In this document: positions 9,501-19,037 of the stretch, piece after piece
Layout: each line of letters opens with the position of its first letter
Numbering within the stretch: the stretch's first letter is position 1
Source of the DNA: an uncultured Coxiella sp.
GTDB lineage: Bacteria > Pseudomonadota > Gammaproteobacteria > Coxiellales > Coxiellaceae
Reading direction: 5' to 3'
NCBI GenBank assembly: GCA_902623005.1
Contig: CACNSC010000002.1
Coordinates: 62,001 to 126,000 of the forward strand
DNA: 64,000 nt
The notes under the pieces: generated by a model
Database searches by the model: none
Told to the model about the DNA's origin: nothing
Seen by the model: only the letters and a program-made list of their open reading frames with translations
Made by a program: the position numbers and the translations under genes

Positions 9501-11476
9501 ATACATTTTCTGTAATCGGTATTGGAGATATGTCAGGTGATGTGTTTGGAAATGGACTATTGATGTCGGAGAATACACAACTGGTCTGTGCATTTAATCA
9601 CGAGCATATTTTTTTAGATCCATCTCCTGATACAAAAACTAGCTATAGAGAGAGAAAGCGATTATTTGAACTGCCTCGATCCAAGTGGTCTGATTACGAT
9701 TCAAGTCTAATCTCTAAAGGTGGCGGTGTATTTTCACGATCTCTCAAGACAATTAAAACAACACCTCAAATAAGGAAGCTATTGTCTTTGACAGAAAAAA
9801 CAATAGAGCCATCGCAGCTAATCAGAAAAATATTATGTGCGCCAGTGGATATGATATGGAATGGTGGAATTGGTACCTTCGTGAAATCTGAGCGAGAGAG
9901 TCACTTTGACGCAAGCGACGTAGCTAATGATGCTATTCGAGTCAATGGCTCTGAGGTTAAGGCTAAAATCATCTGTGAGGGAGGGAATCTTGGGGTGACA
10001 CAGCTTGGCCGGATTGAATATGAATTGCATGGAGGCCGTATCAATACCGATTTTATCGATAACTCAGCCGGCGTTGACTGCTCTGACCATGAAGTAAACA
10101 TGAAAATCTTACTCAGTACTGCGGTCAATGATCATACTCTGAGTTTTGAGGAAAGAAATAACTTTCTTAAAGGTTTAACAGATGACGTGAGTGATTTGGT
10201 TTTAATGAACAATTATGTTCAAAATAAGTCAATTAGCTTTGCGTCTTTCTTTCAGCACAAGGGTTTTGCAATATTCACTAATTTTATCGACTCAATGGTA
10301 AGCAAAGGCGTTATTGACCAACATGCATGTAATCTACCGTCTCATGCGGAACTCGCTGAAAGACAACAAATAGGATTAGGGCTTACAAGACCTGAGTTAT
10401 CTGTTCTTCTAGCTCACAGTAAGATTCATCTTGCCAATGAATTATTGCCTCTACTGGAATCATCGGATGAATCCTTCAAATACTACCTCTATAGCGCTTT
10501 CCCTAAAGCCATGCATAAGCGATTTTCATCTTATATTGATTGTCACCCGCTGAGGCAGGAGATTATTGTTACTCAACTTGCTCATCATGCTATAACCGAT
10601 ATGGGAATTACTTTTGTTAATCAGATTAAATCTGAGTTAGATGTTTCATCTCTTGACGTTGTTAGGGCGTATGTTGTAGCACATGAAATTTTCGATACTC
10701 ACCAATATCAATCAATACTCAAGCTTCTTGATGGTAAGATTCCATCGGAGCAATTCTATGAAATATCTTTAGAGCATTTTATCTTAATTAGACATGCTGT
10801 CAGATGGCTGATATCACAACAGGGTTCGATTGCCAACCCAGATTTCATGGTTTCTCGATACAAACCAATAGTTTTACAATTTTGTAAAAATATAGAAAAT
10901 TTATTGGATGAGGCTTCATTACAATCCTTCAATTCCCAACGAAAAAAACTTATGGAATGTGGTCTTAATCAATCTCAATCATTAAACTTGTCCGTATCAA
11001 AATATTTGGCTCAAGTACTTAACATGGTTGAGGTCATCTATGATGTTGATTCAACAATACAAGAGGTTTCATCTACCTATTTTACTGTTAGGAGTTTTTT
11101 TAATCTAGATCTATTGCGTGAGGCTGTGATGGACTTCTCAATTAAAGATAAATGGTTGATCATGACGAAGTCGATGTTTGTATCTCAGTTGGATTTTATA
11201 GAGCAGCTGCTTACTTCAATGGTTATACGTGGGTCTGATATACAAGTTGATCCGTCAGAACGAATTAGTAGTTGGGTTGTGCGATCACAGTTCTTGATTG
11301 AGCCTTGGATGAAGCGTCTTAGTCAGTATAATTCACAGGATGTAGTAAATGTGCCAGCAATTGGTGTGCTTGTAGAGCAGTTGCGTAAAATTGCGGTTCG
11401 TGAGTATATTAGGAGTCCAGGAAAAAATAATTTACTTGAATACAGGTCTTTAAAGGAAACCCCTGATAACCGATAA
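6575..11476 (+). CDS. gdhB: NAD-dependent glutamate dehydrogenase, large (~180 kDa) type
   Basis: 1633 aa; [45 protein letters not shown] and [17 protein letters not shown] typical of bacterial NAD-GDH. Confidence 0.97.
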   Translation: [1633 protein letters not shown]

Positions 11477-11506
11477 ATCATTTAAAGAATATTAGGATTA
11501 TATTTA

Positions 11507-12418
11507 ATGAAATCAGAGCACTCTATAAGTAATAGTAATCGATCGACTCTACCAAAAAATTCTTTTCTTAAAGTGTTTGGTAGTAAAATGCATTACCGTG
11601 AGCTTGGTGCAGGCAGGCCAATCGTATTTCTTCATGGGATGCCGGTTAGTAGTTATGTCTGGAGAAATGTTATTCAATCATGTAGTCATCTTGGTCGCTG
11701 TATTGCGCCTGATTTGATAGGGATGGGTGATTCTGATAAGCCTGATATTAAGTATACTGTATTTGATCATATTAAATACATTGAGCATTTCATTAATCAG
11801 CTTGAGCTAGATAACATTCTACTTGTTCTGCACGGTTGGGGGTCTTTGCCTGGTTTTGAGTATGCTAGAAAATTTTCAGATCGTATTTCTGGGTTAGTTT
11901 TTTTTGAGTCATACATTAGGTCAATCGAAGAGACATCCCTGTTGTCTTTGCCTATCCAAGAGCTTGCTCAAATGTTGAGAAATCATGATGCCAGTTATAA
12001 GGCGGTAATTGAGCAAAATTATATGATTAGAAAAGTCTTGCCGAGCTGTATGGTTAATCATCTCAGTGATGAAATTTTAAATCAGTATGCGAGCCCGTTT
12101 AAAACGGAAAAAAGTCGTCAGGTTTTTTGGCAGTACCTTCAGGATTTACCATTAGGTGAAGGCCCTAGTGCAGTAACTGATCTTATTGATGGCTATTCAA
12201 ATTGGCTTCAAGCTTCTGAAATCCCTAAGCTAATGCTCTATGCGATGCCAGGATTTAATACCACAATTGATACAGTACAGTGGGCTCGAGATAACTTAAG
12301 TCATTTATCACAGCATTGCTTGGAGGATGTTATGCATCTACCACAAGAGTCTGTACCTGGTCTTTTTTCTCAAGCGTTAGTTGAGTGGTACGAGTCGCAA
12401 TGGCAATTTGAAAAATGA
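11507..12418 (+). CDS. Alpha/beta hydrolase, haloalkane dehalogenase-like (nucleophile position altered)
   Basis: FLHGMPVSSYVWRNVI; LHGWGSLPGFEYARKFSDRISGLVFFES; C-terminal MHLPQESVP. Confidence 0.85.
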   Translation: MKSEHSISNSNRSTLPKNSFLKVFGSKMHYRELGAGRPIVFLHGMPVSSYVWRNVIQSCSHLGRCIAPDLIGMGDSDKPDIKYTVFDHIKYIEHFINQLELDNILLVLHGWGSLPGFEYARKFSDRISGLVFFESYIRSIEETSLLSLPIQELAQMLRNHDASYKAVIEQNYMIRKVLPSCMVNHLSDEILNQYASPFKTEKSRQVFWQYLQDLPLGEGPSAVTDLIDGYSNWLQASEIPKLMLYAMPGFNTTIDTVQWARDNLSHLSQHCLEDVMHLPQESVPGLFSQALVEWYESQWQFEK

Positions 12419-12579
12419 AATTATACACTCTGCCGTTATTGGCTGTTTTATTGTCAATATTTGTTGGTTGTACCGAACAAGTCCCTAAATCTGGTGGAAT
12501 TGAAGTAAAAAATAGCTCAGGCACAACAACTGTATTTTTTCCGGAGTATTCGCCGGATTTATCAAAAAATAACTATTGA
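12415..12579 (+). CDS. Small putative lipoprotein (54 aa)
   Basis: MKLYTLPLLAVLLSIFVGCTEQVPKSGGIEVKNSSGTTTVFFPEYSPDLSKNNY; lipobox VGC; ATGA overlap with upstream hydrolase; below ORF-track cutoff. Confidence 0.6.
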   Translation: MKLYTLPLLAVLLSIFVGCTEQVPKSGGIEVKNSSGTTTVFFPEYSPDLSKNNY

Positions 12580-12690
12580 GCTGCAATCATGGCAAAGTTC
12601 TTTTGAAGATTGAGACTATATTTTCTGGTTTCTAAAACTCGCTTTCGTGCTTGTACTATTCTGACAATTGTCAAATTTTAAGTAGTCGAA

Positions 12691-13110
12691 TTAATAATCA
12701 CAAATAATATTATTGGCTCTAATAATCAGGCTGCCGTAGTTAAATATTAATGTATTGGGTGTTGATAAATGTTGGGCATCTATAGACCACCTGCTTAATG
12801 CCTTAAGCCCTGGATTATCGATGCTGGTTATTAAGATGCGATGCCTGCGGTGGTTTTCAGAGCAGATCCTTTGTGAGTCATCATCAGGCGAAATAATAAT
12901 AATCACACCATTGGGCGCATCTTGCTGAAGAAATTGTTTCACTGTTGAGTAATGTTCTGGCTTGAGATGAACGGTTCTTTTCCTCTCTTCTGATATTGGT
13001 AATACAGTCGTTGCAGGCGGAGTGATTTCAGATGAGATATGTACTCTGTGTAGCCAATATCCTGCTAATCCGGCACAGGCAATGATGATAAGAATAAATA
13101 TAACTCTCAT
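12691..13110 (-). CDS. Hypothetical membrane-anchored protein
   Basis: 139 aa, N-terminal TM (MRVIFILIIIACAGLAGYWL), C-terminal domain without recognised family. Confidence 0.6.
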   Translation of the reverse strand: MRVIFILIIIACAGLAGYWLHRVHISSEITPPATTVLPISEERKRTVHLKPEHYSTVKQFLQQDAPNGVIIIISPDDDSQRICSENHRRHRILITSIDNPGLKALSRWSIDAQHLSTPNTLIFNYGSLIIRANNIICDY

Positions 13111-13308
13111 TGATCCATTTCCTTGTCTGTCACTGATAAATATAGTCCAAAAATTAATTATTTTCAGAAGTTTTTATAAATTTATTTGTAAACATACAGT
13201 TATGTGAGTTGGTAAGGGTTGCCTGTTCGATATTTTGCTAATTATACTGATTGATTTTTAACGCCTCTGCTTGTAGCCTGGCGTTTTCTTACAGTTATGG
13301 GGTTTTAA

Positions 13309-13431
13309 ATGCGTACTTTGCTATCAGTGTGCCTTGCGGTTAGCGTATTCTGCTTATTGAGTGGATGTCATAGGCATGTGGTCGTACCGACTGCTGCTTT
13401 TCTTGCTGGCGCAGCTGTAGTTGCTGCTTAG
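13309..13431 (+). CDS. Small putative lipoprotein (40 aa)
   Basis: MRTLLSVCLAVSVFCLLSGCHRHVVVPTAAFLAGAAVVAA; lipobox LSGC; immediately upstream of lexA. Confidence 0.5.
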   Translation: MRTLLSVCLAVSVFCLLSGCHRHVVVPTAAFLAGAAVVAA

Positions 13432-13461
13432 TAATCAGTGATCAATTTAGGGAGTTAGTCT

Positions 13462-14058
13462 GTGTTAACGTTAAGTCAGCAAAAGACCTACGACTACATC
13501 AAGCAATACATCGCTGAAAGAGGGTACTCACCAACCACCGCTGAGATAGCTAGTGGTATTGGCATCTCTTCTCGTGGCGTGGTTTATCGTTATCTAAAAT
13601 CGCTAGTCGAGGCCAATAAAATTTCTCTAACGCCAAACCGTCATCGAAATATCGAGCTAATTTCAGATGAGTCAGTATCGGATTATGAAATTCCTTTAAA
13701 GGGTACCATCGCTGCCGGGGAGCCAATAGACGCAATTGAGCAACAAGATACTCTATCTCTCAAACAGTACTTTAACGGCGATTCGAATTATGCGCTGGTT
13801 GTGCGAGGTGATTCCATGATAGAAGAGGGTATCGTTGAGAACGATATCGTGATTTGCCGACGGTCATCAACCGCTGATAATGGTGATATCGTTGTTGCAT
13901 TGATTGACAATCAAGAAGCAACTTTGAAGCGCTGGCATAGAGTTGAGGGTGGTAATATCAAGCTAATTCCTGCGAACAAAAACCTTACTGCCAAAACTTA
14001 CCCAGAAGAACGTATTACTGTACAGGGTATCTTTATTGGTCTGTTGCGACTTCCGTGA
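13462..14058 (+). CDS. lexA: LexA repressor
   Basis: GTG start; SPTTAEIASGIGISSRGVVYRYLKSL HTH; Ala-Gly cleavage site (IAAGEP); VRGDSMIEEGI and ATLKRW Ser/Lys motifs. Confidence 0.93.
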   Translation: MLTLSQQKTYDYIKQYIAERGYSPTTAEIASGIGISSRGVVYRYLKSLVEANKISLTPNRHRNIELISDESVSDYEIPLKGTIAAGEPIDAIEQQDTLSLKQYFNGDSNYALVVRGDSMIEEGIVENDIVICRRSSTADNGDIVVALIDNQEATLKRWHRVEGGNIKLIPANKNLTAKTYPEERITVQGIFIGLLRLP

Positions 14059-14062
14059 TTTT

Positions 14063-15154
14063 CTACTTGGCTTTATCGATTGTCGCGCCTCCAAGACAGA
14101 CCTTGTCTTGGTAAAACACGATAGACTGTCCAGGTGTTATTGCGCGCTGTGGCTGATCGAAAATAACTTCTGCTTGATCACCCGTTGTGTCGATAGATAC
14201 CTCGCATGATTGTGCAAGTTGTCGGTAACGAATTTTGGCCTGGGCCTTGAATGATAATTCTGGAGCCTGACCAGCGATCCAATGCAGATTGCTGCAAGTT
14301 AAAGAATGGTTAAACAGCTTCTTGTGCTCAGCACCTTGTGCGACGACTAGAGTATTGCTAGTACAGTCTTTTTCAATAACGAACCATGGGCTCTCAGGAG
14401 CGTGCTGTACCCCGCCAATGCCAAGCCCTTTTCTTTGTCCAAGAGTGTAATACATAACGCCATCGTGTGTTCCAATGATTTCACCGCTAGTGGTTTTGAT
14501 GTCGCCGGGTTGAGCCAACAGAAATTCTTGTAAAAAGGTTTTAAATTTTCTCTCACCAATGAAGCATATACCGGTGCTGTCTTTTTTGTCATGAGTAATC
14601 AAGCCATGTGATTGAGCAAGTGCCCGGACGTTTTTTTTGGTTATTCCACAAAGAGGAAACAAAGCTTGTCTTAACTGGTGCTGCTGCAGAGTGTATAGAA
14701 AATAAGTTTGATCTTTTGTAATGTCTTCGCAAGCGTGCAATTCAAAGAGAGAATTTGATTCGATCGCAGCATAGTGACCTGTAGCTAGATAATCTGCACC
14801 TAAATCGTTCACGTACTTGAGTAATTTGTCGAATTTAATGTATTTGTTGCACCATATGTCAGGGTTAGGCGTGCGACCTTGTGCAAACTCATCCAGGCAA
14901 TGTTGGAATACTTCATCCCAGTATTCTTGTGAAAAGTTAACGACGTGCAGCGGTATATTAAGCCGATCAGCGACTGCACGCGCATCACTCAAGTCTTGTT
15001 CAGCAGTACAATACGGATCGTTTGGTTGTGCTGCCCAGTTCTGCATAAAGATACCGCAAACCTCATGTCCCTGCTTGATCAGTTGCAGTGCTGTAACCGA
15101 TGAGTCAACACCGCCTGAGAGGCCGACTGCAATGTGTTTTTTTGTTGATGTCAT
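14063..15154 (-). CDS. mnmA: tRNA-specific 2-thiouridylase MnmA
   Basis: [60 protein letters not shown]. Confidence 0.97.
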   Translation of the reverse strand: MTSTKKHIAVGLSGGVDSSVTALQLIKQGHEVCGIFMQNWAAQPNDPYCTAEQDLSDARAVADRLNIPLHVVNFSQEYWDEVFQHCLDEFAQGRTPNPDIWCNKYIKFDKLLKYVNDLGADYLATGHYAAIESNSLFELHACEDITKDQTYFLYTLQQHQLRQALFPLCGITKKNVRALAQSHGLITHDKKDSTGICFIGERKFKTFLQEFLLAQPGDIKTTSGEIIGTHDGVMYYTLGQRKGLGIGGVQHAPESPWFVIEKDCTSNTLVVAQGAEHKKLFNHSLTCSNLHWIAGQAPELSFKAQAKIRYRQLAQSCEVSIDTTGDQAEVIFDQPQRAITPGQSIVFYQDKVCLGGATIDKAK

Positions 15155-15417
15155 TGTTCAGATTGACGGTATAGGCAGATGGTCTGGCCAATTTGTTGAA
15201 TGATATCGGCCTGGTGTTCTTGATTTAATTGAGAAGCAACGGCCTCGCGGTCGGCTTTTGTGGAGGACTGGACTTTGATTTTAATTAATTCGTGAGCATT
15301 AAGAGCTGATTCTATTTCAGCTGCTACGGCTTCTGTATAGCCCTGACTGCCAAGCCACACAACTGGCTTGATGTGGTGGCATTGACGCCGCAGTGCATTT
15401 TTTTCGTCTTTGTTCAT
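15151..15417 (-). CDS. yhbY: YhbY-family RNA-binding protein
   Basis: CRS1-YhbY fold: LRRQCHHIKPVVWLGSQGYTEAVAAEIESALNAHELIKIKV...IGQTICLYR. Confidence 0.92.
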   Translation of the reverse strand: MNKDEKNALRRQCHHIKPVVWLGSQGYTEAVAAEIESALNAHELIKIKVQSSTKADREAVASQLNQEHQADIIQQIGQTICLYRQSEQ

Positions 15418-15539
15418 TGGGGTGTTCGCGAGGTGTAATTCATTAGTGTTATTGCTTTAAAGCTGCGCTATGCTAGCGTTTTTTTCAACAGTAGGCCACC
15501 ATTTTTGTAGGTTTACTGTGCTCAAATTAAAGGTATAGC

Positions 15540-16151
15540 ATGGTTGGTCGTCGTGATTGGATGAATCGTCATTTGAAAGATCCTTATGTCAAGCAGTCTA
15601 AATTGGATGGTTATCGTTCCAGGGCTGTTTATAAGTTACTGGAAATTAACGATAAAGAGAAATTGATTAGGCCTGGTATGCATGTCATCGATCTTGGTGC
15701 CGCCCCGGGGGCTTGGTCTGAATGGTCGCGTACCGCTGTTGGTGATAGGGGGCAAGTTATTGCTCTTGATTGCTTACCGATGGATCCGATACAGGGAGTT
15801 GAGTTTATTCAAGGAGATTTTCGTGACCAAGAAACTTTAGATGAGCTTATGAAGGTCTTAAATGGCCAATCGATTGATGTAATCATTTCTGACATGGCGC
15901 CCAATTTATCTGGCCTTAAAAGCGTTGATCAACCCAGGTCTATGTATCTAGCTGAATTGTCGCTGGAGCTTGCTCGTCAGGTTTTAAAAAAAGATGGTTC
16001 ACTACTGATGAAGGTTTTTCAAGGTGCTGGTCTGGAAGCATTAGTTAAAGAGCTTAGGTCTTATTTTGTACAGGTGAAGCATGTCAAGCCAAAGGCATCA
16101 CGATCTGAATCTAAAGAACTGTATTTATTGGCTAAATCCTTCAAGGGGTAG
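15540..16151 (+). CDS. rlmE: 23S rRNA (uridine-2'-O-)-methyltransferase RlmE
   Basis: SRAVYKLLEI, VIDLGAAPGAWSEW, SDMAPNLSG, LLMKVFQG; upstream of ftsH. Confidence 0.97.
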   Translation: MVGRRDWMNRHLKDPYVKQSKLDGYRSRAVYKLLEINDKEKLIRPGMHVIDLGAAPGAWSEWSRTAVGDRGQVIALDCLPMDPIQGVEFIQGDFRDQETLDELMKVLNGQSIDVIISDMAPNLSGLKSVDQPRSMYLAELSLELARQVLKKDGSLLMKVFQGAGLEALVKELRSYFVQVKHVKPKASRSESKELYLLAKSFKG

Positions 16152-16217
16152 CTTTAGAATTGCATAAATTGGGTGGCTTCTATATCATGACTATAAGGTA
16201 ATTTACGGGGTAAGACT

Positions 16218-18149
16218 TTGAATACTTTCATGAAAAATATACTAGTTTGGTTGATCATTATCATTATGCTGATCACAGTTATCAGTAACTTTGGTCCTCA
16301 TCAATCTGCTACAAAACAATACTCTTACTCTGAGCTTTTAACCCAAGCTGAAAACGATAACATCAACGAAGTCTCAATCCAGGGGCAGGTCGTTCACGGT
16401 GTTACTAAAGGCAACGAAAAATTCACGACCTATCTTCCGATGCTGGATGATCTTTATCTGCTAAATACGTTAGTTAAAAATAAAGTGAGTGTTCGTGGAG
16501 AGCCCCCACGCCAAGAAAGTCTTTTATTGCGCATACTGATCAGCTGGGCTCCTTTCTTAATACTTATCGGTATTTGGATCTTTTTTATGCGCCAAATGCA
16601 GGGTGGTGGAAGTGGCAAGGGCGGTCCAATGGCCTTTGGCCGAAGCAAGGCTCGTCTACTTGGGGAAGATCAGATTCAAGTCACGTTTGCTGACGTTGCG
16701 GGTGTTGAAGAGGCTAAGCATGAAGTGCAAGAGTTAGTTGAATTCTTACGAGATCCAGGGCGTTTTCAGAAGTTGGGTGGAAAAATGCCTTGTGGTGTAT
16801 TATTAGTCGGGTCACCAGGTACAGGTAAGACGCTGCTTGCTAAAGCGGTTGCTGGTGAGGCGAAAGTACCCTTCTTCACTATCTCTGGTTCTGACTTTGT
16901 TGAGATGTTTGTCGGTGTTGGTGCTAGCCGGGTGCGAGATATGTTTGAGCAAGCCAAGAAGCGTGCGCCTTGTATCATTTTTATCGATGAGATTGATGCT
17001 GTTGGTCGTCACCGCGGCGCTGGTCTCGGAGGCGGTCACGATGAGCGTGAGCAAACACTCAACCAGTTATTAGTTGAAATGGATGGTTTTGAAGGTAAAG
17101 AAGGAATTATCGTCATGGCAGCGACCAACCGTCCTGACGTTTTAGATCCAGCTTTACTAAGACCAGGCCGCTTTGATCGTCAGGTTGTTGTGCCATTACC
17201 CGATATCAAAGGTAGAGAAGAAATATTACGCGTTCACATGCAAAAGGTGCCAATTGATGACAACGTCAAAGCCTCAGTGATAGCTAGAGGTACTCCAGGT
17301 TTTTCTGGTGCTGACCTGGCAAATTTAGTTAACGAAGCAGCATTATTTGCTGCCCGATCCAGCAAGCGTCTGGTTACCATGGTTGAAATGGAAAAAGCCA
17401 AAGATAAGATCATGATGGGTGCTGAAAGACGTTCAATGGTGATGAACGATGATGAGAAGAAGCTCACCGCTTATCATGAGGCGGGGCACGCCATTGTTGG
17501 TTTGAATGTGCCGGATCACGATCCAGTTTACAAGGTAACTATAATTCCACGTGGCCGAGCATTAGGTGTGACTATGTTTTTGCCAGAGTCTGATCGTTAT
17601 AGCTATAGCAAGCGTCGTCTTATGAGTCAGTTAAGTTCGTTGTTTGGTGGACGACTAGCGGAAGAGATTATCTTCGGTGAAGATCATGTTACTACGGGGG
17701 CCTCTAACGACATCGAGAGAGCAACCGATATTGCTCGTAATATGGTCACTAAGTGGGGCTTGTCAGAAAGGCTTGGTCCACTCACTTACGGTGAAGATCA
17801 AGGTGAAGTTTTTCTCGGACACAGTGTTGCACAAAGAAAAGAAGTGTCTGATGCAACCAATAGTATTATCGATGAAGAGGTTCGGAAAATTATTGATGAG
17901 ACGTATGCGACTGCCAAAAAAATTCTCGAAGATAATATGGATAAGCTCCATGCCATGTCAGATGCTTTGATGTTATACGAGACAATTGATGAAGCTCAAA
18001 TTCAGGCAATCATGAAGGGTGAAACACCACCACCACCTGCAGATTGGACGGATGATAATAAGCAGTCGAACACGCCTCCATCTAATTCATCCGATGAAAT
18101 GGATCAGCAGTCCTTTGACTCAGGCAATCAAGTACCGGGTGAAACCTAA
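16218..18149 (+). CDS. ftsH: ATP-dependent zinc metalloprotease FtsH
   Basis: AAA Walker [22 protein letters not shown] zinc motif. Confidence 0.99.
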   Translation: MNTFMKNILVWLIIIIMLITVISNFGPHQSATKQYSYSELLTQAENDNINEVSIQGQVVHGVTKGNEKFTTYLPMLDDLYLLNTLVKNKVSVRGEPPRQESLLLRILISWAPFLILIGIWIFFMRQMQGGGSGKGGPMAFGRSKARLLGEDQIQVTFADVAGVEEAKHEVQELVEFLRDPGRFQKLGGKMPCGVLLVGSPGTGKTLLAKAVAGEAKVPFFTISGSDFVEMFVGVGASRVRDMFEQAKKRAPCIIFIDEIDAVGRHRGAGLGGGHDEREQTLNQLLVEMDGFEGKEGIIVMAATNRPDVLDPALLRPGRFDRQVVVPLPDIKGREEILRVHMQKVPIDDNVKASVIARGTPGFSGADLANLVNEAALFAARSSKRLVTMVEMEKAKDKIMMGAERRSMVMNDDEKKLTAYHEAGHAIVGLNVPDHDPVYKVTIIPRGRALGVTMFLPESDRYSYSKRRLMSQLSSLFGGRLAEEIIFGEDHVTTGASNDIERATDIARNMVTKWGLSERLGPLTYGEDQGEVFLGHSVAQRKEVSDATNSIIDEEVRKIIDETYATAKKILEDNMDKLHAMSDALMLYETIDEAQIQAIMKGETPPPPADWTDDNKQSNTPPSNSSDEMDQQSFDSGNQVPGET

Positions 18150-18170
18150 TGTTTATTATCTAAAATAGCT

Positions 18171-19037
18171 ATGTTTGTTCAGATAAAATTGCCGGCAATT
18201 ATGGGTATCATTAATTGCTCAGCTAATTCTTTTCATGGCTCGGTTGCAACGGTTAATGATGCGGTTCTGCTGGCTTCAAAGATGGTTGACGCCGGTGTCA
18301 GTATTCTTGATCTTGGTGGGGTAGCAACTAATCCCTCTGTTGATCTGTCTATTGACAAGCCAACAGAACAACAAGAGCTTGATCTAGTCTTACCAGTGCT
18401 TGAGGCATTGCAAGCGCGTTTTGACGTTGTGTTCTCTGTTGATACCAGTACCGCATCGGTAATGAGTGCTGTTATTAATCAAGGAGTGGGGATTATTAAT
18501 GATCAGCAAGCATTGCGTACAAAGGCTGCTCGATCGGTGATTGCTAGTCATTCAAATGTCTCTGTATGTATCATGCATCACTTTATGCAAGCTAGACAGC
18601 CAGGTGAAGAATCTTTCTCTATAATGTTCAACAATATCATCAATGATATGAAAAGTTTTATCGAGCAGTGTGAGATCGAAGGAATTAATCGCAAACAGTT
18701 GATTATTGATCCCGGTTTTGGACAAGGTCATTTTTCAAAGAATACGCCAGAAAATTTTTATTTGTTATCTCAATTATCTCGTTTTAAGACAGAGCTGTTT
18801 GATTTGCCCGTTTTAGTCGGTTGGTCAAGAAAGTCGATGATAGGCGATGTAGTCAATAAGCCTAGCGAAGAACGTTTGGCTGGTAGTGTCGCTATAGCGA
18901 CAATAGCTGCGTTGCTTGGTGCTGATATTCTTCGCGTACATGACGTTGAAGAAACCCGGCAAGCATTAGCCGTGGCAGCAGCTTATAAATCATATTCATC
19001 ACATCAATCAATAAACAAGGAATGTGTATCCCAATGA
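18171..19037 (+). CDS. folP: Dihydropteroate synthase (divergent loops)
   Basis: DHPS fold and ftsH-folP-glmM synteny; GIINCSANSF, LDLGGVATNPS, DPGFGQGH, VGWSRKSMIG, LRVHDVEET. Confidence 0.88.
   Translation: MFVQIKLPAIMGIINCSANSFHGSVATVNDAVLLASKMVDAGVSILDLGGVATNPSVDLSIDKPTEQQELDLVLPVLEALQARFDVVFSVDTSTASVMSAVINQGVGIINDQQALRTKAARSVIASHSNVSVCIMHHFMQARQPGEESFSIMFNNIINDMKSFIEQCEIEGINRKQLIIDPGFGQGHFSKNTPENFYLLSQLSRFKTELFDLPVLVGWSRKSMIGDVVNKPSEERLAGSVAIATIAALLGADILRVHDVEETRQALAVAAAYKSYSSHQSINKECVSQ

Noticed and set aside
13278-13294. Possible LexA box CTG-N11-CAG upstream of lexA
   Set aside because: Canonical gammaproteobacterial spacing is CTG-N10-CAG; this is one base too long and distant from the lexA GTG start. 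No canonical box was found by eye.
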